A stretch of 64,000 bases of DNA. It comes from CAINVV01 sp037129695 (GTDB taxonomy: Bacteria; Bacteroidota; Bacteroidia; Bacteroidales; Prolixibacteraceae). How positions within the stretch are numbered: position 1 is the stretch's first letter; each line of letters starts with the position of its first letter. Both the position numbers and the translations under genes were made by a program. This document shows positions 37,188 through 46,148 of this stretch, piece after piece. The stretch is taken from NCBI GenBank assembly GCA_037129695.1, contig JBAXUL010000005.1, forward strand, positions 1-64,000, given 5' to 3'. The notes under the pieces were generated by a model. The model worked only from the letters and a program-made list of their open reading frames with translations. It made no database searches and was not told where the DNA came from.

Positions 37188-38612
37188 CTACTCCTGTTCC
37201 CTGTGATGCAAAACTACCCTTACCGGAAAATGATCTTTCAGATGGGCCGCCATTCTTTCTGCAGAATAGACGGAACGGTGCTGCCCACCGGTGCAACCGA
37301 ACTGTACTGAAAGATGGGAAAACTTTCGATCCAGGTACCCGCTTACACTCTGATCGACCAACAGAAATGTGGCATTCAGAAAATCTTCCACTTCAGGATA
37401 TTCTTCAAGATAGTTGATAACCGCCTTGTCCTTCCCTGTTGACTTTTGATATTCCGGCAATCGGCCGGGATTAGGCAATGCACGGCAGTCAAATACATAA
37501 CCACCGCCATTTCCGGAAGGATCAGCAGGAATACCTTTTTTGTAAGAGAAACTGGTAATTGAAACTGTCAGTTCTGTCTCTTTAACGGCGATATTTTTTA
37601 GTACTTCAGATTCTGAAAGGGAATTCAGAACAGAATAGAGCTCAGTCAACTGAATTGGAATATCAATCTTCTTCATAACCAGGCTCAAATTCTCCAATGC
37701 GAATGGGATACTTTTCAGAAAATGGGTTTTTTTCTCATAGAAGCCTCTGAAACCGTAGGCTCCCATTGCCTGCATCATTCTGATCAGTACGTATCCGTAA
37801 AAATACTGCTTGAATTCTGTCCTGTCAACGGGATGGATTTCCACCAGATGGTCGAGGTATTCTTCGATCAGTTCTTCCCGTACTTGTTGCGGAATATCGG
37901 CTTTCGCATCGTAAAGAAGTGATGCCAGATCGTATTGCAATGCTCCCCTCCTGCCTCCCTGGTAATCGATAAACCAGGGTTCACCATGACGAAGCATGAT
38001 ATTTCTGCTTTGAAAATCACGCATCATGAAAAAATTGCTCTCCGCTTTCAGCAGATAATCACAAAACGAAGAATAATCATCCTCAAGAGCCTGCTCATCG
38101 AAGCTAACTTTGGCCAACTTTAGAAAGTAGTATTTGAAATAATTGAGATCCCACATCATCGACTGTCTGTCGAAGGCTTTTCGCGGATAGCAATAACTAA
38201 AATCAACCTCCCTGCCGGCTGTGACTTGTATGACAGGCAATGATTTGATTACTTTACGATAAGCATCAATAATTTCGCCGGAAAATCCGTTTCGGGTTCT
38301 TATTTCAGTCAGGTAGGAAAAGAGCGTTTCGTCGCCCAGGTCTTCCTGCAAATAGATCCGGGACTGCTGGTCGTATTCATAAATATCAGGTACGTTGACA
38401 CCGTTGGCACGGAGGTGACGTGAGAAGTTGATGAAGGCATTGTTTTCTTTTTCATCTTCATTCCATGTACCTATCGCATTGAAATGGATGCTTTTCAGCC
38501 TCAGGTATTCCCGATAGGAACCAGACGGAGGAAGCATTTCAAGTGAAGAAACCTCTTCGGAAAACCTTTGTTCGAAGAGGTGTATCAGTTTTTGTTCGGT
38601 TATTTTCTTCAA
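37188..38612 (-). CDS. AmgK-like sugar kinase fused to a RapZ C-terminal domain
   Basis: 474 residues in two parts. Residues 1-335 are an aminoglycoside-phosphotransferase-fold kinase: YLQEDLGD, catalytic loop MMRDFQSRN (Asp199, Asn204), metal Asp216 in IDYQGG and the family tail LQYDLASLLYD. This matches AmgK, the anomeric MurNAc/GlcNAc kinase. Residues 348-470 match the RapZ C-terminal domain: FSYKKGIP, FDCRALPNPG and GCTGGQHRSV (439-448). In E. coli that domain binds glucosamine-6-phosphate and controls GlmS. A fused product could couple amino-sugar sensing to cell-wall recycling. The N-terminal RapZ ATPase is absent. Confidence 0.85.
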   Translation of the reverse strand: MKKITEQKLIHLFEQRFSEEVSSLEMLPPSGSYREYLRLKSIHFNAIGTWNEDEKENNAFINFSRHLRANGVNVPDIYEYDQQSRIYLQEDLGDETLFSYLTEIRTRNGFSGEIIDAYRKVIKSLPVIQVTAGREVDFSYCYPRKAFDRQSMMWDLNYFKYYFLKLAKVSFDEQALEDDYSSFCDYLLKAESNFFMMRDFQSRNIMLRHGEPWFIDYQGGRRGALQYDLASLLYDAKADIPQQVREELIEEYLDHLVEIHPVDRTEFKQYFYGYVLIRMMQAMGAYGFRGFYEKKTHFLKSIPFALENLSLVMKKIDIPIQLTELYSVLNSLSESEVLKNIAVKETELTVSITSFSYKKGIPADPSGNGGGYVFDCRALPNPGRLPEYQKSTGKDKAVINYLEEYPEVEDFLNATFLLVDQSVSGYLDRKFSHLSVQFGCTGGQHRSVYSAERMAAHLKDHFPVRVVLHHREQE

Positions 38613-38640
38613 TGTTTAAGATTTAAAGCAAAAATACCAA

Positions 38641-38674
38641 AAAAAAGCTGTCCCGATGAGGAGACAGCTTTTTT
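38641..38674 (-). terminator. Terminator of the rpsF-rpsR-rplI operon
   Basis: AGCTGTC pairs with GACAGCT between runs of A and T, so it works in both orientations. It lies about 50 bases past the rplI stop. Confidence 0.85.
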
Positions 38675-38722
38675 ATCTGTTATAAAATTGTTCTTGAAAA
38701 CTGTACGTAAGGAATCAGTGCA

Positions 38723-39169
38723 CTATTCGGCAACGACTTCGAATTCCAGTTCTACGACTACTTCGCGGTGAAATTTCACCTTGGCAGTATGTTTTCCAAT
38801 TTCCTTGATAGAATCTTCCTTGATGGTGATTTGTTTGCGATCAACCTCAAAACCTTTTTCCTTCAAAGCCTCAGCAACCTGAATGTTGTTGACGGATCCA
38901 AAAATCTTGCCTGTTGAACTGGTTTTTGCACCAATTACAATCGAAATTGATTTCAGGATCTCAGCTTGTTTCAATGCTTCTTCTTTCAACTTAGCCTCTT
39001 TGTGAGCGCGTTGTCTTAGATTCTCTGAAAGAACCTTTTTTGAAGACGTGGTGGCCAGGATTGCCATTTTCTGGGGGATCAGGTAATTACGACCGTATCC
39101 GTTTTTGACAATTACCACATCGTCTTTACTACCCAGATTTGTAACATCCTGAAGCAGAATAATTTCCAT
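38723..39169 (-). CDS. rplI: 50S ribosomal protein L9
   Basis: A 148-residue protein. The N-terminal rRNA-binding domain starts MEIILLQDVTNLGSKDDVV with the GYGRNYLIP signature, then a long connecting helix (about 45-75) leads to the C-terminal domain. It is last in rpsF-rpsR-rplI, 18 bases after rpsR. Confidence 0.97.
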   Translation of the reverse strand: MEIILLQDVTNLGSKDDVVIVKNGYGRNYLIPQKMAILATTSSKKVLSENLRQRAHKEAKLKEEALKQAEILKSISIVIGAKTSSTGKIFGSVNNIQVAEALKEKGFEVDRKQITIKEDSIKEIGKHTAKVKFHREVVVELEFEVVAE

Positions 39170-39187
39170 TTTCGTACCTCCTATTAA

Positions 39188-39457
39188 TTATTTTAACAAA
39201 TCTGTTACATAAGGCAACAATGCGATCATACGAGAACGCTTGATAGCCTGTGATACTTTACGCTGGTATTTCAAAGAAGTACCGGTAATACGGCGTGGCA
39301 AAATTTTGCCCTGCTCATTGAGAAATTTTTTCAAGAATTCAGGATCTTTGTAATCCACATACTTGATACCGTTCTTTTTGAAACGACAATATTTCTTCTT
39401 TTTTACTTCAACCGAAGGTGGAGTAAGATATCTGATTTCGCTGGAATTTGTGCTCAT
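39188..39457 (-). CDS. rpsR: 30S ribosomal protein S18
   Basis: An 89-residue protein with the S18 core: YVDYKDPEFLKKFL, the PRRITGTSLKYQRKV binding motif, and SRMIALLPYV. It lies between rpsF (3-base gap) and rplI. The lack of an ssb gene between rpsF and rpsR is normal for Bacteroidota. Confidence 0.97.
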   Translation of the reverse strand: MSTNSSEIRYLTPPSVEVKKKKYCRFKKNGIKYVDYKDPEFLKKFLNEQGKILPRRITGTSLKYQRKVSQAIKRSRMIALLPYVTDLLK

Positions 39458-39460
39458 GAC

Positions 39461-39814
39461 TTAGTTTTCTGATTGAGTTTTTGCATTAACTTTTTTTCTT
39501 CTCTTTTCGGCATACTCAGCAGCGTATTTCTCCAATTTCACGGTTATGAAACGGATAACACGTTCGTCACGGCGAAACTCAATCTCGAGTTTTCCAATGA
39601 AGGCAGGATCAGCTTTGAATTCGAGGAGTTGATAAAACCCTGTCGATTTCTTTTGAATGGGATAAGCCAATTTTTTTAATCCCCAATTTTCTTCATGAAT
39701 CAACTCACAACCATGGGATGTGATAAGATCCTTGAACTTTCCTACCGCTTCCTTCATCTGAGTATCAGACAAAACGGGAGTAGTAATGAAAACGGTTTCG
39801 TACTGGTTCAACAT
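39461..39814 (-). CDS. rpsF: 30S ribosomal protein S6
   Basis: A 117-residue protein that starts MLNQYETVFI, with GLKKLAYPIQKKSTGFY and RDERVIRFITVKLEKYA, the S6 ferredoxin-like fold that pairs with S18 in the ribosome. It is the first gene of the operon and has a good promoter about 50 bases upstream. Confidence 0.97.
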   Translation of the reverse strand: MLNQYETVFITTPVLSDTQMKEAVGKFKDLITSHGCELIHEENWGLKKLAYPIQKKSTGFYQLLEFKADPAFIGKLEIEFRRDERVIRFITVKLEKYAAEYAEKRRKKVNAKTQSEN

Positions 39815-39863
39815 ACTTTTTAAAATTTACATTCAACAATAATTACTCATAATTTGAGTGGCG

Positions 39864-39894
39864 CAAAAATAGACAACTTTTCTCTTTCTACCAA
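39864..39894 (-). promoter_or_regulatory. Promoter of rpsF-rpsR-rplI
   Basis: Reading the minus strand, TTGG is followed by 19 bases and then TATTTTTG, a good fit to the Bacteroidota -33/-7 consensus. The -7 box is 50 bases before the rpsF ATG. Confidence 0.7.
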
Positions 39895-40536
39895 CTGTCT
39901 TTCAATATTTTTTGGGATAATTAGAAGCGTGCAATTGATGGCAAAATTTCACTCCTAGGGCGCGGAGAATATAAATGGACTGCAATACCACCCTATAGGT
40001 ATCTCAATTTTCAATGTTTATAATTTTCATCAGCTGTATTGGGATGAAATAATCGGGAGATATTTGATATTTACTGCAACAAACTGGATTATTGAAATAA
40101 AGAGAGCAGGCTTTAGACCTGCTCTCTTTGATAGTTTAGATAAATCGTAAATCTTAGTTCTAGTAAAAGCCCGATAACAACGTTTTGTTTCAATTCTCCG
40201 ACTAAATTATATCTTTTTATTAAAAAATGTTAAGAATATGTTCCCGACATTACTTAAATGTTAATATACAATCACAATAAATTTATTAAATATCAGATTA
40301 TATGCATTTTATGCGGAAAACTAAAAAACATGTTCTACAACATTTTTCAAGATATAATCCAGTTCTCATGGAAAAACACTTCCATTTTTGGTTAAGAAAT
40401 CTATATTAAAAGCGACAATATGTTCAATAATCATTTTTTAACATAATCCGGGGTGACAGTCGAATAAACTGACATATCCGTTGATTTATCTTGTATTATA
40501 TGATTACTTTGCAAATACAAACCCAAAACTTTAGTT
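39895..40536. other. Gene-free region between rpsF and the Hyf-like operon
   Basis: No credible coding frame is seen. It contains the strong hairpin at 40099-40129. Upstream of the first Hyf-like gene, TACTTTG (about 40504-40510) resembles a -7 element, with TTGA about 25 bases upstream. The rest is AT-rich and unexplained. Confidence 0.5.
40099..40129 (+). terminator. Orphan terminator-like hairpin
   Basis: A 12-bp perfect stem (AAAGAGAGCAGG and its complement) with a 7-base loop ends in TTTG. No annotated gene ends near it: rpsF points away to the left and the Hyf-like operon starts 400 bases to the right. It may close an unannotated short RNA. Confidence 0.5.
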
Positions 40537-42543
40537 GTGGAAATTTTAGGTAATGCCTGGTTGTTAAACGGAACCATCCTTTTTACATTACTTGCCTGTC
40601 TGACGATTTTGATCATGCCAAAAAAATATGGCTTTGCGGTCAGCACAGTTGCCGTTTTATATATATCCTTGTCAACAAGCTGGATTGCAATTCAGGCACT
40701 TGTTACCCAAACTGTCGAATTAACAATCCGGTTCGGTTCCTTTGTCGGAGATGTTTTACTTAAGATTGACGGGCTCTCTGCCTGGTTTATCCTGATCATC
40801 AATTTTACGGTCCTTACCGGATTTTTCTATGGTTCAGGATACCTGAAAAGCTACACTCTTACAAAAGCAAGAATAGGGTTCCACCAGATCATGTTCCATA
40901 TTTTCCACTTGTCCATGCTCTTTGTTTGCATGATTCAGGATGGTTTGGCATTTCTGGTAATTTGGGAAATCATGTCACTCTCATCACTTATGCTTGTACT
41001 TTTCGACCATGAGAATCGCAAAACATACCTGGCGGGACTGAACTATTTTGTGCAGATGCACATCGGCGTAACATTCCTGACGATCGGTTTTATCTGGGTT
41101 TATCAGCAAACCGGTTCGTTCAGCTTCGACTCTTTTCATGTTTTTTTTCTGAACAATCCCAATATTTGGCTGTTTTTGCTGTTTTTTATTGGATTTGGTA
41201 TCAAAGCCGGATTTATCCCATTTCACAGTTGGCTGCCTCATGCACATCCTGCAGCTCCTGCCCATATTTCAGGAGTCATGTCGGGAGTGATTGTTAAACT
41301 GGGAATTTACGGGATACTTCGTGTCATCACTTTTGTCAAAAGCGATTTTTTGCTGATGGGAGAGATTGTTCTGACCATCTCCATATTGTCCGGATTGTAC
41401 GGCATTCTTAATGCAGCAGTACACAGGGATTACAAACGTATGCTGGCTTATTGCACCATCGAAAACATCGGCATTATCGGTATTGGAATCGGAGTCGGGC
41501 TCATGGGGATTGGCAACCAGTCGCCATTGATGTTTTATCTTGGTTTTGGCGGTGCCTTGCTGCATGTCCTGAACCATTCACTTTCCAAGTCTTTGCTATT
41601 CTTTTCTGCCGGTTCTATCTACCAGCAAACACACACCCAAAATATGGAAAACCTGGGTGGTCTGATCAAATCCATGCCCAAAACTGCCGTGCTATTCCTT
41701 ATTGGAACGCTTGCCATTGGAGGATTACCACCTCTCAACGGTTTTGTGTCTGAATTCCTGATCTACACCGGACTGATTGAAGGAGTACATTCCAACAATA
41801 TCAGCCAGATTATACTTTTCGTACTCTCCATTGCCGGACTTAGTATTATTGGCGGATTATCGGTACTTACCTTCACAAAGGCATTTGGTTCCATTTTCCT
41901 TGGTCAGCCACGAACAACTCTGCCCCATCAGCCCCGGGAAGTCTCAGCCCTGATGTTGGTCCCTCAGTATCTAATTATTGGTGTTATGCTGAGTGTCGCT
42001 TTTTTGCCACAGTTTTATATGCGGATTATTGGAAATATACTGGTTCTGATTAATCCGGTTCATCCCGATACATCACGTTTTTCCGGAATTGCCGAAATTA
42101 CTACCCAAATCAGTCTTTATTCACTTTTGTTGACAGGCATCATCATCGCAACATGGGCTCTTCGTTCGCTTGTCCTTAAGAAACGAATCCAACGCAGGAA
42201 CGTTACCTGGGGATGTGGTTATGTCGCGCCAAACAGCCGTCAGCAGTATACTGCCAAATCATTTTCAAAACCTCTCAGCAAAATTTTTAATTTCCTGCTG
42301 ATTGAAAAAAAACAATTCGATGAGCTGGAACGCAGCGAAATATTTCCTGAAAAAAAATCGTACATTTCACATTATCAGGATTTTTTTGAACATCACCTTA
42401 TCAATCCAATTACCAAAAGGATGGTTTTTTCTGCCAATTACTTTAGTTTCATCCAGAACGGAAGGATTCAGTCCTATGTATGGTATGGAATTGCATTTAT
42501 GCTGGCGATGCTGATTCTATCCTTTTTTAATTTGATAACATGA
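40537..42543 (+). CDS. HyfB-like antiporter subunit, first copy (Ehr-type complex)
   Basis: A 668-residue integral membrane protein of the NuoL/MrpA/HyfB group with about 14-16 hydrophobic segments. The conserved core has PFHSWLPHAHPAAPAH, SGVMSGVIVKLGIYGILR and RMLAYCTIENIGIIGIG, the loops carrying proton-path Lys/His residues. A C-terminal extension (TWGCGYVAP onward) matches HyfB and HycC. It starts with GTG. It is the first gene of a seven-gene set and its stop overlaps the next start by 4 bases. A proton or sodium-translocating role is inferred from family. Confidence 0.88.
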   Translation: MEILGNAWLLNGTILFTLLACLTILIMPKKYGFAVSTVAVLYISLSTSWIAIQALVTQTVELTIRFGSFVGDVLLKIDGLSAWFILIINFTVLTGFFYGSGYLKSYTLTKARIGFHQIMFHIFHLSMLFVCMIQDGLAFLVIWEIMSLSSLMLVLFDHENRKTYLAGLNYFVQMHIGVTFLTIGFIWVYQQTGSFSFDSFHVFFLNNPNIWLFLLFFIGFGIKAGFIPFHSWLPHAHPAAPAHISGVMSGVIVKLGIYGILRVITFVKSDFLLMGEIVLTISILSGLYGILNAAVHRDYKRMLAYCTIENIGIIGIGIGVGLMGIGNQSPLMFYLGFGGALLHVLNHSLSKSLLFFSAGSIYQQTHTQNMENLGGLIKSMPKTAVLFLIGTLAIGGLPPLNGFVSEFLIYTGLIEGVHSNNISQIILFVLSIAGLSIIGGLSVLTFTKAFGSIFLGQPRTTLPHQPREVSALMLVPQYLIIGVMLSVAFLPQFYMRIIGNILVLINPVHPDTSRFSGIAEITTQISLYSLLLTGIIIATWALRSLVLKKRIQRRNVTWGCGYVAPNSRQQYTAKSFSKPLSKIFNFLLIEKKQFDELERSEIFPEKKSYISHYQDFFEHHLINPITKRMVFSANYFSFIQNGRIQSYVWYGIAFMLAMLILSFFNLIT

Positions 42544-44567
42544 GTCTGATAACCATGTTTCTATTGATCCCGTTTGCAGGGCTGCTGCTAATTCCTTTCC
42601 TGAAAGTAAAAGGAAAGGGAGTTGTGACGTTGATCCTGCTGTCATTGAATGCATTGATTTCAGGATATTTCGCCATTCAAAGCCTGACAGGGGAAGCTAT
42701 TTCCTTCGTTCTGACAGGAAGTTACGCTACAGGACCGATTCCCATCAGGATGGATGCTTTATCCGGCTGGTTTATACTGATAATCAACCTTATATTTTTA
42801 GCTGGGGCTTTGTATGGGTTTTCCTACCTGAAAGCTTACAGGGAGCGCCACCAAAGTCTAACCCTTCACGCAGTCACCATTCTGTTTCAGCATGCCTCTA
42901 TCCTGAGCATTTGTGCCATTCAGAATAGTTTTGTTTTCCTCATTGCCTGGGAAATACTGGCGCTTACCTCCTTTATCCTGATTATTTTTGAGCATGAAAA
43001 TCCTGTCACGATCAAAGCTGCCATCAATTACCTGATTCAGGCACATTTCTCCATTGTATTTCTGATGATCGGATTCCTTTGGGTGATCAATAAAACCGGC
43101 AGCTACGATTTTCAAGCCATAACTGCATACACCTCTTCACTTCCGGGTCCGGCTTCAATGGTGCTGTTTCTCTGTTTTTTTGCCGCATTTGCCATCAAGG
43201 CAGGTTTTGTGCCTTTCCATACCTGGCTGCCCCATGCTCATCCTGCTGCGCCTTCACATGTTTCCGGAATGATGTCCGGAGTGATTATCAAAATTGGAAT
43301 ATTTGGAATTCTGAGGATGTTACTGGTTTTTAAAACTGATTTCATCCTCGTTGGCTACCTTATATTGATTGTATCCGTTCTGTCTGGTTTATACGGGGTG
43401 ATGCTTGCCATCCTGCAGCACAACCTCAAAAAACTACTGGCTTACCATAGCATAGAAAACATAGGAATTATAGGAATTGGTATAGGTATTGGCTGCATAG
43501 GTACCGGATCAGGCAATCACGTTCTGGCTACGCTGGGTTTTGCCGGAGCATTGCTGCATACCCTGAACCATTCCCTCTTCAAGTCACTTCTGTTCTTCAT
43601 GGCCGGGAATGTCTACCAGGCAACGCATACCATGGATATTGAGAAACTGGGAGGACTGATTAAAAAAATGCCTCAGACCGCTCTCCTCTTTTTGATTGCA
43701 GCGCTTGCCATATGCGGTATTCCGCCGTTTAACGGCTTTATTTCAGAATTCATCCTCTATACAGGATTGTATAGCTGGCTTTCGGGAGGCACGTTGTTTT
43801 CGTTGTTGGCTGCGATTTTTTCAACGGTCGGTCTTGTTGCCATTGGCGGACTGGCAATCATCTGTTTTACCAAAGCTTTTGGCATCATCTTTCTTGGTAA
43901 GGAAAGACATACCCTGCCTTCTTCATGTCGCGAAGTCCCCATTCTCCAGCTTCTTCCCGGATACCTGCTAGCAGGTTTGATCCTATTGATTGGCCTCTTT
44001 CCGATGGCGTTTATTAGGATACTGGAAAAACCGGTCAGCTTGTTCACAGGCCATCTCTTTGTTGAACCAAATTCCTTACCAGCCAATGCTTTTGACTCAT
44101 TACAATCTATCAGCAGGGCATCATGGATATTAATAGTTTTGACAATCGGCCTCTTTTTTGTCCGGAGATATATACTCGGCAAAAGTAAATTAACATCCAA
44201 TACCACCTGGGGATGCGGTTACGTTGCACCCGATTTCAAACAACAATACACAGCCAGCTCATTTGTCAGGTCTTACAGCAAATTATTCGCTCCTGTCCTG
44301 CTCGTTGAAAAAGAGGAAGAACTCCTTCATGGTATTTTTCCGGGGAAAGTCAAATACCATACGATTGCCAACGATAAAGTAGAAAAATGGCTGATCGACC
44401 CAATTCTGAAGTTCTACAAGAACTTCATGGGCAGGTTTGTCTTTCTGAATAATGGCAAACTTCAGTTTTACATTCTCTATGGAATCTTCTTTATCCTTGC
44501 GGTACTAAGTCTTCCGGGAATGTATCGTCAAATTGTGTCATTTTTTGAAATATTAAAAAATATTTAA
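42540..44567 (+). CDS. HyfB-like antiporter subunit, second copy
   Basis: A 675-residue paralogue of the preceding gene in the same arrangement: PFHTWLPHAHPAAPSH, SGMMSGVIIKIGIFGILR, KLLAYHSIENIGIIGIG and the TWGCGYVAP tail are all conserved. Its start is coupled to the first copy by an ATGA overlap. In E. coli hydrogenase 4 the corresponding place is held by one HyfB plus the smaller HyfD, so a second full-length HyfB is unusual. It probably contributes a second antiporter-like channel. Confidence 0.88.
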   Translation: MSLITMFLLIPFAGLLLIPFLKVKGKGVVTLILLSLNALISGYFAIQSLTGEAISFVLTGSYATGPIPIRMDALSGWFILIINLIFLAGALYGFSYLKAYRERHQSLTLHAVTILFQHASILSICAIQNSFVFLIAWEILALTSFILIIFEHENPVTIKAAINYLIQAHFSIVFLMIGFLWVINKTGSYDFQAITAYTSSLPGPASMVLFLCFFAAFAIKAGFVPFHTWLPHAHPAAPSHVSGMMSGVIIKIGIFGILRMLLVFKTDFILVGYLILIVSVLSGLYGVMLAILQHNLKKLLAYHSIENIGIIGIGIGIGCIGTGSGNHVLATLGFAGALLHTLNHSLFKSLLFFMAGNVYQATHTMDIEKLGGLIKKMPQTALLFLIAALAICGIPPFNGFISEFILYTGLYSWLSGGTLFSLLAAIFSTVGLVAIGGLAIICFTKAFGIIFLGKERHTLPSSCREVPILQLLPGYLLAGLILLIGLFPMAFIRILEKPVSLFTGHLFVEPNSLPANAFDSLQSISRASWILIVLTIGLFFVRRYILGKSKLTSNTTWGCGYVAPDFKQQYTASSFVRSYSKLFAPVLLVEKEEELLHGIFPGKVKYHTIANDKVEKWLIDPILKFYKNFMGRFVFLNNGKLQFYILYGIFFILAVLSLPGMYRQIVSFFEILKNI

Positions 44568-44569
44568 TC

Positions 44570-45475
44570 ATGCTAAGTGTCCTTTTAATCCTTTTAGCAA
44601 CCCTATTTTTTACCGGGATTGTCATCCGGACAAAGAGTCTGGCATCCGGCCGACAAGGTCCGGGAATTTTTCAACCCATTTGGGATGTCGTCAGGCTGTT
44701 CCGAAAGGGTGTGGTTTACAGTGAGACAACAAGTTTTGTATTTCAACTGGCGCCCACAATTTATTTTGCCTCCGTTGTGATGGCGATGCTGGTAGTTCCG
44801 TTTGGCCAGTCGCATGGGGTACTCAGTTTCAATGGTGACTTTATCTTTTTCGCCTATGTGCTTGCATTGGGTAAATTCTTCAATATTATTGCCGCCTTGG
44901 ACACCGGAAGCAGCTTCGAAGGGATGGGTGCCAGCCGTGAAGCCCTCTATTCGATGTTTGCCGAGCCGGCATTTTTTATCCTGATGGGCTCTCTGGCCCT
45001 GCTTTCAGGGCACACCTCGTTTCAGGAGATTTTCGCCTTTCTGCACATTGGTTCTCAGATAAGTTATGCCCTGGCCGCCTTGGCGACATTTGTACTGTTG
45101 ATGATTGCGATGATTGAAAGCAGCCGGATGCCCATCGATGATCCGAAGACCCACCTCGAACTGACGATGATTCATGAAGTCATGATACTCGACAACAGCG
45201 GATTCGACCTTGGACTAATCCTAACTGCCGGATACATAAAGTTTGCCATCTACGGTTCGCTGATTGTGAACCTTTTTATAGGTGTGATTCCATACCAATA
45301 TGCCATTCCCGCATTTTTTGCCATCCAGTTTTTGATTGCTGTGATCATTGGATTGATTGAATCATTCATGGCAAGGTTCAGGATGAGCCATAATCCGCAG
45401 TTTATTGTGGTACTTACTTCGGTGAGTTTGCTGATATTCTTTGGAGTACTTCTGATTCTTCAGAAATTTATTTAA
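44570..45475 (+). CDS. HyfC-like (NuoH-type) membrane subunit
   Basis: A 301-residue membrane protein, the NuoH/HyfC/EchB type that links the membrane arm to the peripheral arm. Hallmarks are RQGPGIFQPIWDVVRLF near residues 28-44, the ALDTGSSFEGMGASRE loop with conserved acidic residues, and ESSRMPIDDPKTHLELTMIH near residue 185. About eight membrane segments are seen. It follows the second HyfB gene by 2 bases. Confidence 0.92.
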   Translation: MLSVLLILLATLFFTGIVIRTKSLASGRQGPGIFQPIWDVVRLFRKGVVYSETTSFVFQLAPTIYFASVVMAMLVVPFGQSHGVLSFNGDFIFFAYVLALGKFFNIIAALDTGSSFEGMGASREALYSMFAEPAFFILMGSLALLSGHTSFQEIFAFLHIGSQISYALAALATFVLLMIAMIESSRMPIDDPKTHLELTMIHEVMILDNSGFDLGLILTAGYIKFAIYGSLIVNLFIGVIPYQYAIPAFFAIQFLIAVIIGLIESFMARFRMSHNPQFIVVLTSVSLLIFFGVLLILQKFI

Positions 45476-45498
45476 ACCGTACTAAAAAGTAAGACAAT

Positions 45499-46131
45499 AT
45501 GATACACGTTCTATTGATCATTTTTATCATCACCCTGTTTTATATGGCGATTGCCAACAGGTTGATGACTTACATCAAGGTGCTTGCCTTGCAGGGTGTA
45601 CTTTTATTTTTCGTGGTATTTCTGCAACTCAACAGGATTGATCCGGTGAATCTTGGTTTTATCTTACTGGAAACCATTGTGTTCAAATCACTTGCCGTAC
45701 CACTTTTCCTGAGTTATCTGCTCAAACGGAACAATATCACGCGTGAAGCGGAACCCTTTCTTCCTAACTTTGTCTCACTGGTAATCACAACAGCCATCGT
45801 AATTGTCAATATATTGATAGCTAATGTAATTAAAGACGATCACCTCGACAAGATATTCTTCGTTGTTGCGCTGTCCACCCTGTTTTTTGGACTGTATCTG
45901 ATAGCCACCCGACGAAAGATTATTACCCATGTGATGGGATACATGGTCATTGAAAACGGCGTATTTGTTCTTTCCCTGGCTATAGGAAATGAAATGCCTC
46001 TTCTCGTAAACCTGGGCATCATGCTGGATATTTTTGCCAGTGTGCTCATCCTTGGAATTTTCATGAACAAGATTGGTGACGTCTTCAAGGATGTGGATGT
46101 AGATCAGCTCAGTAATTTAAAAGATTATTAA
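45499..46131 (+). CDS. HyfE-like membrane subunit
   Basis: A 210-residue membrane protein with about six hydrophobic segments. GYMVIENGVFVLSLAIG with its central Glu, and LVNLGIMLDIFASV, match the NuoK-like half of HyfE, which assists the neighbouring antiporter-like subunit. The length is normal for HyfE. It lies 23 bases after HyfC and 17 before HyfF. Confidence 0.88.
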   Translation: MIHVLLIIFIITLFYMAIANRLMTYIKVLALQGVLLFFVVFLQLNRIDPVNLGFILLETIVFKSLAVPLFLSYLLKRNNITREAEPFLPNFVSLVITTAIVIVNILIANVIKDDHLDKIFFVVALSTLFFGLYLIATRRKIITHVMGYMVIENGVFVLSLAIGNEMPLLVNLGIMLDIFASVLILGIFMNKIGDVFKDVDVDQLSNLKDY

Positions 46132-46148
46132 TAAAAACTACCGAAACA

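Noticed and set aside
40431..40646. Minus-strand frame across the start of the first HyfB-like gene
   Set aside because: It overlaps the operon's promoter region and well-supported HyfB N terminus.
42540..44567. Second HyfB-like gene as an assembly duplication
   Set aside because: The two copies differ throughout while keeping motifs, so they are real paralogues.
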